The translations under genes were made by a program, and so were the position numbers. From Poindextera sp041691315 (GTDB lineage Bacteria > Pseudomonadota > Alphaproteobacteria > Caulobacterales > Caulobacteraceae): DNA of 64,000 nucleotides. Positions 7,299 to 15,764 of the stretch are shown here, piece after piece. The stretch lies in NCBI GenBank assembly GCA_041691315.1, contig JBEPUW010000001.1:145964-209963 (forward strand). The letters are read 5' to 3'. The notes beneath the pieces were generated by a model. The model saw only the letters and a program-made list of their open reading frames with translations. It ran no database searches and was not told where the DNA came from. Position 1 is the stretch's first letter; every line of letters begins with the position of its first letter.

Positions 7299-9998
7299 TC
7301 AGCCGCTGTTCCGCAGCCCGGCCGAGACGCCGTTGATCGACATGTGGATGCCGCGGCGGATGTCGTCGTCGGCCTCGCCGGCGCGGTGGCGGCGCAGGAG
7401 TTCGACCTGCAGCACGTTAAGTGGGTCGATATAGGGCAGCCGCAGCCGGATCGACTGGGCCAGCGACTCGTCGTGCTGCAGCAGCTCCGACTGGCCGGTG
7501 ATGACCAGCACCGCGTCGCGGGTCGCGGTCCATTCGGCCTCGAGACGCGCGAACACCGACTGAGCCAGGTCGCGGTCCTCGACCAGGCCGGCATAGCGGT
7601 GGGCGATGCCCAGGTTCGACTTGGCCAGCACCATTTCCATATTGGCCACGGTGGCGCGGAAAAAGGGCGAGGCGCCGTACAGGCGCTTCAGGCCTTCCAG
7701 GCCGCCGTACTTCGCCAGTTCGCCGCTCGTCGCCGCCGCGCCGAACCCGTACCAGCCCGGCAGCATGACGCGCGATTGGGACCAGGAGAAAACCCATGGA
7801 ATGGCGCGCAGATCGGCGATTCGGCTGGAGGCGGTGCGCGAAGCGGGCCGCGAGCCGATCTTCAGGTCGGCGATCTCGCTGACCGGGGTCGACTGGCGGA
7901 AATAGGCCTCGAAACCGGGGGTCTCATAAACGAGACCCCGGTATGCCGTTCGCGCGGTCCCGCTCATCACCGCCAACGCTTCTGCGAATTCGACGTCTGC
8001 GGCATCGGGGGCATGATCGAGCCCGGCCAGCAGCGTGGCCGCGACGATGGTTTCCAGGCTCAACAGGCCGCCGAGTGGATTGCCATACTTGCTCGCAACC
8101 ACCTCGCCCTGTTCGGTGATGCGAATGCCGCGCGCCACGGCGCCTCTGGGGAAGGCCTGGATGGCCTCAAAGGTCGAGCCGCCGCCGCGCCCAACCGCCC
8201 CGCCGCGGCCGTGGAAGAAGCGCAAGCTCAAGCCCCGCGCCTTGCCCAGGGCCACCAGCCGCCCGATCGCCGAGCGCGTCTCCCAGTTGGAGGTGACGTA
8301 GCCGCCATCCTTGTTCGAGTCGGAATAGCCGATCATCACCTCTTGCAGATTGCCCTGGCCGGCGATGATGGCCCGGGCTACCGCCAGGTCGAGCCAGGCG
8401 GCCATGGTCGCGTCGCTGGCGCGCAGATCCTCGATGGTCTCGAACAGCGGCACGATGCGTAAGGCGCAGGCGGGCGCCTCGCCCGGCGTGAACAGGCCGG
8501 CCTCCTTGAGCAGGATGGCCACCTCCAGCAAGTCCGACGGGCTGGTCGCCTTGGAGATCACATAGTTGGCGATGGCGCCCGGGCCGAAGCGGCCGCGCAT
8601 CCGCGCCGCGGCGTCCACCACGGCAAGCTCGCTCGCGGTCTCGGCCGAATAGTCGCGATAGGGCGAACGCAACAGGCGCGGGCTGGCCAGCTCGGCGCAG
8701 AGCAGTTCGATGCGCTTGGCCTCGCTGAGCGTCGCATAGTCCTGGGTGACGTCCGACCTGGCCAGCAGCTCCGCGACCACCCGCTCGTGGACGTCGGAAT
8801 TCTGCCTGAGGTCGACAACCGCCAGGTGAAAGCCGAAGGCCTCGACCGCCTCGCGCACGTCGAACAAACGCCCGTCGGCGATGTCGGCGGCGCCGTTGGC
8901 CTTCAGCGACTCGGCCACCACCTCGAGATCGTCCGCCAGCGCCGCGGGCGTCTCATAGGCGTCCAGGACCACGCGCGGCGGCCGCACCGGCCCTTGCCCC
9001 AGGATGGCGCTGCGGGTCGCCGCCAGCCGGGCGTAGCAGCCGACCAGGGCGCGGCGGTAGGGTTCGTCGCCGCGCTGCGGATTGTCGTCGCCACTGGCGG
9101 CGGCCAGCGCCGTCAAGGCGTCGCTGACGCCGGTGAACTCGTCGGCCAGCGAGAGTTCGCCGCCCAGGGCGTGCACCTGTTGCAGGTACCAGTCGATCGC
9201 CGCCTCGCCCTGGCGGGTCAGCGCATAGTCCAGGGTCTGGGCGCCGACGAACGGATTGCCGTCGCGGTCGCCGCCGACCCAGGAGCCCACCTGCATACAG
9301 GCGCCCGACTCCAAGCCGGTCAGCCTGGCCAGCCGGCGTTTCAGCGCCGGAACCTCGGGCAGGAAGGTGCCGGCGAAGATCGCCACGGCATTGTCGATCT
9401 CGTCGCTGACGTTGATCCGGATCGAGCGCAGCATGCGGGTCTGCCACAGGATGCGGATCTCGCGCTTGATCGCCGCCTCGACCTCGTCCCTGGGTTCGCC
9501 GCGATCGGCGGCCTCCAACAGCGCGGTGATGGCGGTCTCGCGGTCGAGGATGCTGGTCCGGCGCACCTCGGTGGGGTGGGCGGTGATCACCGGCGCCAGC
9601 ACCGCGCCTTTCAGGAAGGCGCGCGTGGCCTCGGAGGTCAGGTCCAGGCTCTCGCGCACCCGCTCCAGCGGACTGGGCTCGGCCAGGGCGCGGCGGCGGA
9701 CGAGGTGGTCGTCGCCGATATTGACCAGCTGCGAGAAGAGGGCGAAGCCGCGGATCAGGAACAGCGTGTCGGCCAGCGACAGCCCCATCAGCATCTCGCG
9801 CAGGCCGGCGTCGGCTTCGCCGCTGCGGTGCTCCTCGACGGAGCGGGAGCGGATCTCCTCGATGCGGTCGAACACGACCTGGCCATGCTGCTCGCGGATC
9901 ACATCGCCGAGCAGGCGGCCGAGCAGCCGCACCAGCGTCCGGCTGGCGCGATCGCCGACCGGCGAAGACCGTTCTGAAGTCTTGGCGGTCTTGTCCAT
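7299..9998 (-). CDS. ppc: Phosphoenolpyruvate carboxylase
   Basis: Cytosolic anaplerotic enzyme that carboxylates phosphoenolpyruvate to oxaloacetate. About 899 residues from the ATG at 9998, which has GAGG 7 nt upstream on the minus strand; the frame continues to 10061 but without similarity. Signatures are VITAHPTEVRR (catalytic His), GGDRDGNPFV, SDSNKDGGYVTSNWE and FFHGRGGAVGRGGG, all in the family order. It ends in a C-terminal S-G rather than the usual terminal N-T-G. It is monocistronic, converging with the LysR gene across 8 bp. Confidence 0.96.
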   Translation of the reverse strand: MDKTAKTSERSSPVGDRASRTLVRLLGRLLGDVIREQHGQVVFDRIEEIRSRSVEEHRSGEADAGLREMLMGLSLADTLFLIRGFALFSQLVNIGDDHLVRRRALAEPSPLERVRESLDLTSEATRAFLKGAVLAPVITAHPTEVRRTSILDRETAITALLEAADRGEPRDEVEAAIKREIRILWQTRMLRSIRINVSDEIDNAVAIFAGTFLPEVPALKRRLARLTGLESGACMQVGSWVGGDRDGNPFVGAQTLDYALTRQGEAAIDWYLQQVHALGGELSLADEFTGVSDALTALAAASGDDNPQRGDEPYRRALVGCYARLAATRSAILGQGPVRPPRVVLDAYETPAALADDLEVVAESLKANGAADIADGRLFDVREAVEAFGFHLAVVDLRQNSDVHERVVAELLARSDVTQDYATLSEAKRIELLCAELASPRLLRSPYRDYSAETASELAVVDAAARMRGRFGPGAIANYVISKATSPSDLLEVAILLKEAGLFTPGEAPACALRIVPLFETIEDLRASDATMAAWLDLAVARAIIAGQGNLQEVMIGYSDSNKDGGYVTSNWETRSAIGRLVALGKARGLSLRFFHGRGGAVGRGGGSTFEAIQAFPRGAVARGIRITEQGEVVASKYGNPLGGLLSLETIVAATLLAGLDHAPDAADVEFAEALAVMSGTARTAYRGLVYETPGFEAYFRQSTPVSEIADLKIGSRPASRTASSRIADLRAIPWVFSWSQSRVMLPGWYGFGAAATSGELAKYGGLEGLKRLYGASPFFRATVANMEMVLAKSNLGIAHRYAGLVEDRDLAQSVFARLEAEWTATRDAVLVITGQSELLQHDESLAQSIRLRLPYIDPLNVLQVELLRRHRAGEADDDIRRGIHMSINGVSAGLRNSG

Positions 9999-10083
9999 CG
10001 CGGACCTCGGCACGGTGCGGAAGCTGGCGACAGGACTACCGCGCCGGGCGGCCCCTCGCACCTGCGAAATGCTGTGCCCCTAT

Positions 10084-10178
10084 CGTCATGGCCCGGTTTA
10101 TCCGGGCCACCCATGAACACGATCCCATCCGGAGAGCGCCGTGTTCATGGGTCGCCCGAACAAGTCGGGCGATGACGG
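10084..10178. repeat. Dispersed intergenic inverted repeat, family A, copy 3
   Basis: Outer arms CGTCATGGCCC and GGGCGATGACGG. Inner arms ACCCATGAACAC (left) and GTGTTCATGGGT (right) are exactly complementary. Each side also has a short hairpin of GCCCGN-loop-NCGGGC form. It lies between the ppc start and the 2OG oxygenase stop, both minus-strand genes. Confidence 0.85.
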
Positions 10179-10261
10179 ATTAAATATTCCCATCGGGCGC
10201 GATACCTCCGTCATCGCCATGCCAGCGACCATCGATCGCGGGACCATGACAAGAATTGGCG

Positions 10262-10831
10262 TCAGTAGAAGTTGATCACCACGCTGAGCCGTTCGCCCGC
10301 ATAGAGCGGCTGGACCCAGTGCACGCGGTCGCCGGCGAACGTGACCATCGTATTTGCCGTCGGGTTGACGATGATGGGATCGGCCAAATCCGGCTCAGTC
10401 CTGGCCACGGCCAGTCCGCCGCCCTCGATTGCGTGGGTCCGGGCGTAGAACACATTGGTGCAGATCGGCGGATGGGCCTGGCCTGCGTAGGAATCCACAT
10501 GGGGGTCCTGGTAGGCGGGGGCTTCGGCGCCGCCCACCATCCTGACCGGAAACATCTGCACCAAGGGCGCGTGGGAAAAGCGGAAGCCGCACATCCTTGA
10601 CCAATCCATTGCTGCCGGCGCCAGAGCATGACCGATCTGGTCCAACTGCGCCTGGATGGCGATGTCGGTCGGGCGGATCTGGCCCGTCTGGCCACGGCCC
10701 AGCAGGCCAAGCGCGTGGGAGGGCGTCCAACGCGCCGATAGCCTGTCCAACCCGCTCAGCAGCTTCAGCAGCGCCGGGAGCGGCAGGAAGTCGCGGCGGA
10801 TATATACGCCGTTGGCGAGCGGTTCGGCCAT
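10262..10831 (-). CDS. 2-oxoglutarate/Fe(II)-dependent oxygenase (prolyl-4-hydroxylase-like)
   Basis: 189 residues from the ATG at 10831. The double-stranded beta-helix iron site is visible: H-V-D in QDPHVDSY, the distal His in DRVHWVQPLY, and an Arg shortly after (GERLSVVINF) that would bind 2-oxoglutarate. The family hydroxylates amino acid side chains or small molecules using Fe(II), O2 and 2-oxoglutarate. It starts 41 bp after the NRAMP gene on the same strand, so an iron/manganese transporter and an iron enzyme may share a transcript. No clear Shine-Dalgarno precedes the ATG. A longer frame running back to 12019 is an artefact within the NRAMP gene. Confidence 0.78.
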   Translation of the reverse strand: MAEPLANGVYIRRDFLPLPALLKLLSGLDRLSARWTPSHALGLLGRGQTGQIRPTDIAIQAQLDQIGHALAPAAMDWSRMCGFRFSHAPLVQMFPVRMVGGAEAPAYQDPHVDSYAGQAHPPICTNVFYARTHAIEGGGLAVARTEPDLADPIIVNPTANTMVTFAGDRVHWVQPLYAGERLSVVINFY

Positions 10832-10872
10832 GGTCGTGCTGAACCCGAAAGCACGAGCTCGGTCAAGGCGGC

Positions 10873-12207
10873 CTAGCTTGCCCCGCCCATCGCCATGGCC
10901 GCGAACATGCCGACCGCGGCGGCGGCCATGACGGCGGTGGCCAGCCAGCCGGCGATCTTCAGGCCGGGCGACAGGGTGAAGTCGCCCATGATCTTCCGAT
11001 GGCTGGACATGTGCATCATCATCACCATCACCGGAACGGCGACCACCCCGTTGATCACCGCGCTCCAGAACAGCGCCTTGATCGGATCGAGGCCGGAGAA
11101 ATTGATCAAACCGCCGACCAGGGTGGCGACCGCGATCACCGCGTAGAAGGGCTTGGCCTGGCTCCATTTGCGGTCCAGGCCGGTCTTCCAGCCCAGCACC
11201 TCGCCAAGCGCATAGGCCGCCGATCCCGCCAGCACCGGCACGGCCAGCAGCCCGGTGCCGATGATGCCGGTCGCGAAGATGACGAAGACCAGCGGTCCGG
11301 CGACCGGCTTCAGCGCCTCGGCCGCCTGGGCAGAGGTCTGAATGTTGGTCACGCCGTGCGCGTGCAGCGTCGCCGCGGTCGCGATCATGATGAACAGCGC
11401 GACGATGTTGGAGAGCGCCATGCCCAGATAGGTGTCGATGCGGATACGCCGGAACGCCGCCTTCGCCTGATCCGGCGAGCGGCGCAGCGCCTGGGCTTCG
11501 GGGTCGTCCTCGACCTCTTCGGCCTCCTCGCTGGCCTGCCAGAAGAAGAGATAGGGACTGATGGTCGTGCCCAGCACCGCGACGACGACGGTCAACGCGC
11601 CAACGTCGAACTTCATGCTGGGCGCAACCAGATTCCACGCCACCTCGCCCCAGGGCGCCTTCACGGCGAAGGCCACGGCGACGTAGGCCAGCAGCGACAG
11701 GGCCAGCCATTTCAGGATCGAGGCATAGCGCTTGTAACTGACGAAGATCTCCAGCAGGGCCGAGGCCACCGCGAATGCCGCGATCAGCAGCCACAAGGGT
11801 CCGCCGATCAAGAGCTTGAGCGCCGCGGCCATGGCGCCGAGGTCGGCGCCCAGATTGATGGTGTTGGCTGCCAGCAAAAGGCCGATCAGGCTGAAGACCA
11901 GGCTTCGCGGATAGGCGCGCTTCAGATTGCCGGCGATGCCGCGTCCGGTCACCCGCCCGATGCGCGCGCTGATCTCCTGGATGGCGCACATCAGCGGCCA
12001 GCTGAACAGCAGCGTCCATTCCAGGCCATAGCCGTACTGGGCGCCGGTCTGGGAATAGGTGGCGATCCCGCTCGGATCGTCGTCGGAAGCCCCAGTGATC
12101 AGTCCCGGCCCGAAAACCTTTAGAAAGGCGAGCGGCCCGCGCCTGGCGGGACCTCCGCCCGGTCGCGGGGAACTCGAACCACCGTTATCCGCGCTGGCTT
12201 CCGTCAA
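10873..12207 (-). CDS. NRAMP-family divalent metal transporter (MntH-like)
   Basis: Inner-membrane H+-coupled Mn2+/Fe2+ importer. About 444 residues with some 11 hydrophobic segments. The TM1 metal-binding motif is present as ASDDDPSGIATYSQ (D-P-S-G replaces the commoner D-P-G-N). A transporter-family loop is seen at AVLGTTISPYLFFWQASEEA. I place the start at TTG 12207 because GAGGGAG lies 6 nt upstream; the frame itself runs to 12330. D-P-S-G instead of D-P-G-N suggests altered metal selectivity; NRAMP-related Mg2+ or Al3+ carriers also deviate here. It is divergent from the first TonB receptor. Confidence 0.85.
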   Translation of the reverse strand: MTEASADNGGSSSPRPGGGPARRGPLAFLKVFGPGLITGASDDDPSGIATYSQTGAQYGYGLEWTLLFSWPLMCAIQEISARIGRVTGRGIAGNLKRAYPRSLVFSLIGLLLAANTINLGADLGAMAAALKLLIGGPLWLLIAAFAVASALLEIFVSYKRYASILKWLALSLLAYVAVAFAVKAPWGEVAWNLVAPSMKFDVGALTVVVAVLGTTISPYLFFWQASEEAEEVEDDPEAQALRRSPDQAKAAFRRIRIDTYLGMALSNIVALFIMIATAATLHAHGVTNIQTSAQAAEALKPVAGPLVFVIFATGIIGTGLLAVPVLAGSAAYALGEVLGWKTGLDRKWSQAKPFYAVIAVATLVGGLINFSGLDPIKALFWSAVINGVVAVPVMVMMMHMSSHRKIMGDFTLSPGLKIAGWLATAVMAAAAVGMFAAMAMGGAS

Positions 12208-12525
12208 GGCAAACTCCCTCGCATGGCGTACGCCACGGCAATTCCTCACCGTCGATTTTGATCCGGGTTTCCGGACCGCGCGCCCGGCGGCGTTCTCCCA
12301 ATGAGTGCAACAAAGGCACAGCCCGTGCAAAAAGCTTCACTTATCAGCGTTCACATAACGTTGCTCGATTGACACTTACGGGGCTGTAATGAAGGTTCGA
12401 CCTAGCGCCTGTGGGTTCATGAGGGCGCGCAGATTTTAAGGCGGCGTCGTTCGAGGCGCCGCAGGGCAACAAGCCAGGGGTCGCTTTCCAAACGGAAGGG
12501 CCCACGGGCAGGGGAGGAACAACGA
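12208..12525. promoter_or_regulatory. Divergent control region between NRAMP gene and first TonB receptor
   Basis: 318 bp without a gene. It must hold promoters for both directions. A TTGACA at 12369-12374 on the plus strand is followed by AT-richer sequence, but no well-spaced -10 box is obvious. The receptor-proximal third (12420-12525) resembles the leader of the second TonB receptor and includes a conserved stem-loop. No clear Fur or MntR palindrome was found by eye. Confidence 0.35.
12441..12462 (+). promoter_or_regulatory. Conserved leader stem-loop of first TonB receptor
   Basis: GCGGCG (12441-12446) pairs with CGCCGC (12457-12462) around a 10-nt loop ending TTCGAGG. A matching hairpin with a 10-nt loop containing TTCGAG occurs at the same relative place before the second receptor. 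Conservation in both leaders suggests an RNA-level role such as attenuation or mRNA stability (inference). Confidence 0.4.
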
Positions 12526-15363
12526 ATGTCTGACACTTCGCATTTGCGGAGCGCGCTTGTGATGGGCGCTTCCGTCGTAGCGTTAACCGCCTTCGCCGCG
12601 CCCGCTCTGGCGCAGACGGCGGCTCCCGCCGCGCCGGCCGTGAGTTCGGAGGGGTCGGGTGGAGCTGACGTCATCGTCACCGCCGAACACCGCCAGACCC
12701 GCCTGCAAAAGGTGCCAGTGGCCGTTTCGGTGTTCAGCGGCGCCCAGCGCGACCGGCTCGGCATTGCGTCGGTGCAGGACGTGACCAATTTCGCGCCGGG
12801 CTTCGTCTACGACCCCGGCAATGTGCACGCCTACATCCGCGGCGTCGGCCGCCAGTCGATCAGCGTCACCGACGATTCCCGCGTCGGCGCCTACGAAGAC
12901 GAACTCTACGTCTATTCGCCCTACCAGCTCGACAAGTCCTCGCTGTTCCTGACCCAGGAGCAGATCGAACGCGGTCCGCAGAACGTCGGCGGTCGCAACG
13001 AGGCCGGCGGCTCGATCGACATGATCTCCGTGCGCCCGACCGATACACCCTATGCCGAGGTGCGGGTGAACATCGCCAACTTCCAGACCTATAATGTCGA
13101 AGGCGCGGCCTCGGGCCAGGTGCTGCCAGGACTGGATCTGCGCATCGCGGGCTACGATCACAACCAGAACCAAGGCTTTTATAAGAATGTCGCCAACGGC
13201 CCCTCGGAAGGCAGCGAGATCCACGAATGGTATCTGGAAGGCCAGGCCCAGCTAAGAATGGGTTCCAATGCCGAGCTCTTTGTCAGGGGCTTCGTTTCCG
13301 GCTGGAACAACCGCGGCGACGCCGGCGCTCGGACCGGCTATGTCACCGGACACTATGACGAGACCAACCTCACCGATGCGAACGGCTACCCCGGCGCCGG
13401 CCTGTTCGTTAATCCCAACTATGGCTACGAATCGGCGCAGTTCGCGGCGCAGGCCGCCGCCGGCATCACCCCGCTGCACGGCAGCCAGGCGCCGGGGGAC
13501 CCGACGCCCTTCAACACCACGCTCAAAGTGCCCGGGATTTTCGATAATCCGGCTTTGGGCACGCGAAGCGCCACGCCGAAATTCGCCACGATTCTGCCCC
13601 GCACCAATCACCTGGCGGGGTACAACGGCCTCCAGGCCAACTTCACCTACCATTTCCCCGATTTCGACATCCGGGATATTGTCGGTGAACAGGGCTACAA
13701 CTATTCGCTGAACTTCTCGGAACCGGACACCGACGTAACCGGATTTGACTTGGCGGGCAGCAGCGGCCTCCCGGCGGCCTTCCTGGCCTCGCATGGCTTG
13801 CCGCCCCCCAGCGTGCTGCACATCAATCCGCTGGTGGATCTGCACTATTCCGAATACGACCACTGGGGTTCGAACGAGCTCTCGATCCAGTCGACCAACA
13901 GCAGCCCGCTCCAGTACACGGCAGGCTTCTTCTACTACCATCAGATGTACGGCAACCCGATCACCGCCGTAGCGCCGTTCCAGCCGCAGTTCGGACATCC
14001 CGTGCTGAGCATTACAACGTTCGCACCCGCGGCGCCGAACCCGCACAACTTCCTCTTCGACCAGGGCTACAAGATTGCCGACGACAGCACGGCCGGCTAC
14101 GGACAGGTCTCCTATAAGATCAATGACGAGTTCAAGGTCACAGGCAATCTGCGCTACACGAGCGACCACAAGTACGGATCTGAAGAGAGCCGCTATGTCG
14201 CGTTCAGCAGCGGGCTCATCGACGGGTTCTCGCCGTTCTTTGGCGCCGCCACGCCGGCGCTCGACGTTACGGCTTCTCTAACCTGCCCGACGGGCACCCC
14301 GAACACGCCATCGACGCCGGTTGGCACCAACCTGTGCCTGACGGGCCCGTTGGCCAAGGGGGTCAAGAGCATCGGCGTGACCGGGGCTAACGGGATCATC
14401 CGGCGCAAGCTTGACGGCACCTCAAACGCGGTGACCGGCGGGGCGGGCGTGGAGTGGACGCCGACGCCCGACGTCTTCGTCTACGCCCGCTACGAACGTG
14501 GCTATGAGGACATAACCTTCAACGCCGGCTTCACCAGCGCGCTCCCGGAAGTGTCTCCGGAATTCCTCAACTCTTATGAAGTTGGCTATAAGCAGAGCTT
14601 TGGCCACGTGCTGACGGTCGATTCCGCCCTCTTCTACTATGACTATGTCAACTTCCAGCAACCGATCTCCGTCGCCAACGGCGGCGTCACCCAAACTCAA
14701 TTTATCAACGTGCCGAAGGCGGTATCCACCGGTATCGAACTGGAGGCGACCTACACGCCTATCCGAGACCTGGTCTTGTCCCTGAGCTATTCGTTTGACT
14801 ACACGGCCGTGGAGACGGGTTGCTCGGGAACGTTCGTCGGGGGATTCTTCCAACCCGCGTCGAACAAACTGTGCATCATCGATACGAACGACCCGAACGC
14901 CGTCGCGCAGGGCGCCAGGCCCTTCCCAGGGCAGAACCCGCTTGCGGTCCGCGACCAATCGGTCAAGGGCGACTCACTGGCCAACGCGCCGCGCAACAAG
15001 ATCGCCATCACCGGGGCCTATACTTGGCGCTTCGATCCCGGCAACCTGACCGGCTCCGTCACCTATGCCTGGCGTGATAGGCAGGCCGGGACCTTGTTCG
15101 ATCGTCCTTACGACACGGCGCCGTCATGGACGGATGTCAGCCTTCGCCTGCTCTGGGCCGGCGACCACGACCGCTATGAGGTCATCGGCTACGTGAAGAA
15201 CGTCTTCGACGCCCAGGAGTACTCGAATGGCAGTGGCGGCGGTGGCCTGTTGGGTGACAACAGGCGGTTTACCACCAACGCGGCCGGCCTGATCGGGGTC
15301 AATGTGTTCGAACTCGCCCCGCCGCGCACCTTCGGCGTGGAAGTCCGCTACAAGTTCTTCTAG
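12526..15363 (+). CDS. TonB-dependent outer-membrane receptor, paralogue 1
   Basis: 945 residues. Signal peptide at residues 1-30 (MSDTSHLRSALVMGASVVAL, then cleavage after ALA-Q). A low-complexity Ala/Pro linker follows, then the plug domain beginning DVIVTAEHRQTRLQKVPVAV and containing YIRGVGRQSI and ERGPQN. The rest is a 22-strand-type barrel ending in FGVEVRYKFF with the terminal Phe of outer-membrane proteins. GGGGAGGA lies about 9 nt before the ATG. It imports an unknown ligand using TonB energy; plug and barrel look like the general iron-siderophore/carbohydrate type of Caulobacterales. Extracellular loops contain paired cysteines. A close paralogue follows in tandem. Confidence 0.95.
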   Translation: MSDTSHLRSALVMGASVVALTAFAAPALAQTAAPAAPAVSSEGSGGADVIVTAEHRQTRLQKVPVAVSVFSGAQRDRLGIASVQDVTNFAPGFVYDPGNVHAYIRGVGRQSISVTDDSRVGAYEDELYVYSPYQLDKSSLFLTQEQIERGPQNVGGRNEAGGSIDMISVRPTDTPYAEVRVNIANFQTYNVEGAASGQVLPGLDLRIAGYDHNQNQGFYKNVANGPSEGSEIHEWYLEGQAQLRMGSNAELFVRGFVSGWNNRGDAGARTGYVTGHYDETNLTDANGYPGAGLFVNPNYGYESAQFAAQAAAGITPLHGSQAPGDPTPFNTTLKVPGIFDNPALGTRSATPKFATILPRTNHLAGYNGLQANFTYHFPDFDIRDIVGEQGYNYSLNFSEPDTDVTGFDLAGSSGLPAAFLASHGLPPPSVLHINPLVDLHYSEYDHWGSNELSIQSTNSSPLQYTAGFFYYHQMYGNPITAVAPFQPQFGHPVLSITTFAPAAPNPHNFLFDQGYKIADDSTAGYGQVSYKINDEFKVTGNLRYTSDHKYGSEESRYVAFSSGLIDGFSPFFGAATPALDVTASLTCPTGTPNTPSTPVGTNLCLTGPLAKGVKSIGVTGANGIIRRKLDGTSNAVTGGAGVEWTPTPDVFVYARYERGYEDITFNAGFTSALPEVSPEFLNSYEVGYKQSFGHVLTVDSALFYYDYVNFQQPISVANGGVTQTQFINVPKAVSTGIELEATYTPIRDLVLSLSYSFDYTAVETGCSGTFVGGFFQPASNKLCIIDTNDPNAVAQGARPFPGQNPLAVRDQSVKGDSLANAPRNKIAITGAYTWRFDPGNLTGSVTYAWRDRQAGTLFDRPYDTAPSWTDVSLRLLWAGDHDRYEVIGYVKNVFDAQEYSNGSGGGGLLGDNRRFTTNAAGLIGVNVFELAPPRTFGVEVRYKFF

Positions 15364-15391
15364 CCTTCGGGCCGGAAGCCAAGGTCTCCCA

Positions 15392-15423
15392 AGGGTGCGC
15401 CTCACCGGCGCGCCCTTTCTTTT
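15392..15423 (+). terminator. Rho-independent terminator after first TonB receptor
   Basis: AGGGTGCGCC pairs with GGCGCGCCCT (one G-U pair) around a 5-nt loop, then TTCTTTT. It starts 28 bp after the stop codon. The same arrangement follows the second receptor, showing that the duplicated unit included the terminator. Confidence 0.8.
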
Positions 15424-15567
15424 GCCTCGCGAATCAGGTCGGCGGCTTCTCGATTCCCCTCCCTCTACTCCCGGCTGAGCCCCCGCGTCCTTCTCTCGGA
15501 ACGCTAGAATCTCTTGGCCAGAAAGGGGCCGCGATGTCGCCTCAAAGCCACAGCCAGACCCTAAAGA

Positions 15568-15590
15568 ATAAGTGATCACTGATCACTTAT
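15568..15590. promoter_or_regulatory. Perfect palindrome upstream of second TonB receptor
   Basis: Two perfect 11-bp arms around a single central C at 15579 (core TGATCACTGATCA). It lies about 175 bp before the second receptor's ATG in the intergenic region. The length and symmetry are typical of an operator for a dimeric repressor, with nothing equivalent before the first receptor. The binding protein is unknown and none is encoded next to it. Confidence 0.55.
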
Positions 15591-15678
15591 AGAGCGCGGT
15601 TTACAGCCTTGGGCCTGCGGTGACAAACGCCGCCCCCAGCGTTCGTGGCGATCCACACCAGTGCGCAGAGATCGTTGA

Positions 15679-15698
15679 CGGCGTTTATTCGAGCGCCG
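15679..15698 (+). promoter_or_regulatory. Conserved leader stem-loop of second TonB receptor
   Basis: CGGCG (15679-15683) pairs with CGCCG (15694-15698) around a 10-nt loop containing TTCGAG. It corresponds in position and loop sequence to the hairpin before the first receptor. The rest of the 401-bp gap between the receptors holds the first terminator, the palindrome at 15568 and no gene. Confidence 0.4.
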
Positions 15699-15764
15699 CC
15701 GGGCAACACGCCGCGGGCCAAATTCCTCAAAGGGAAGAGCCGCCGGCAGGGAGGGACTATTTGC

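Noticed and set aside
10262..12019. A 585-codon minus-strand frame ending with the 2OG oxygenase
   Set aside because: Only the last 189 codons are coding; the front part is an alternative frame of the NRAMP gene.
12369..12392. TTGACA followed by TAATGA as a sigma-70-like promoter
   Set aside because: The spacing is about 12 bp instead of 16-18 bp, so only a general control region is annotated.
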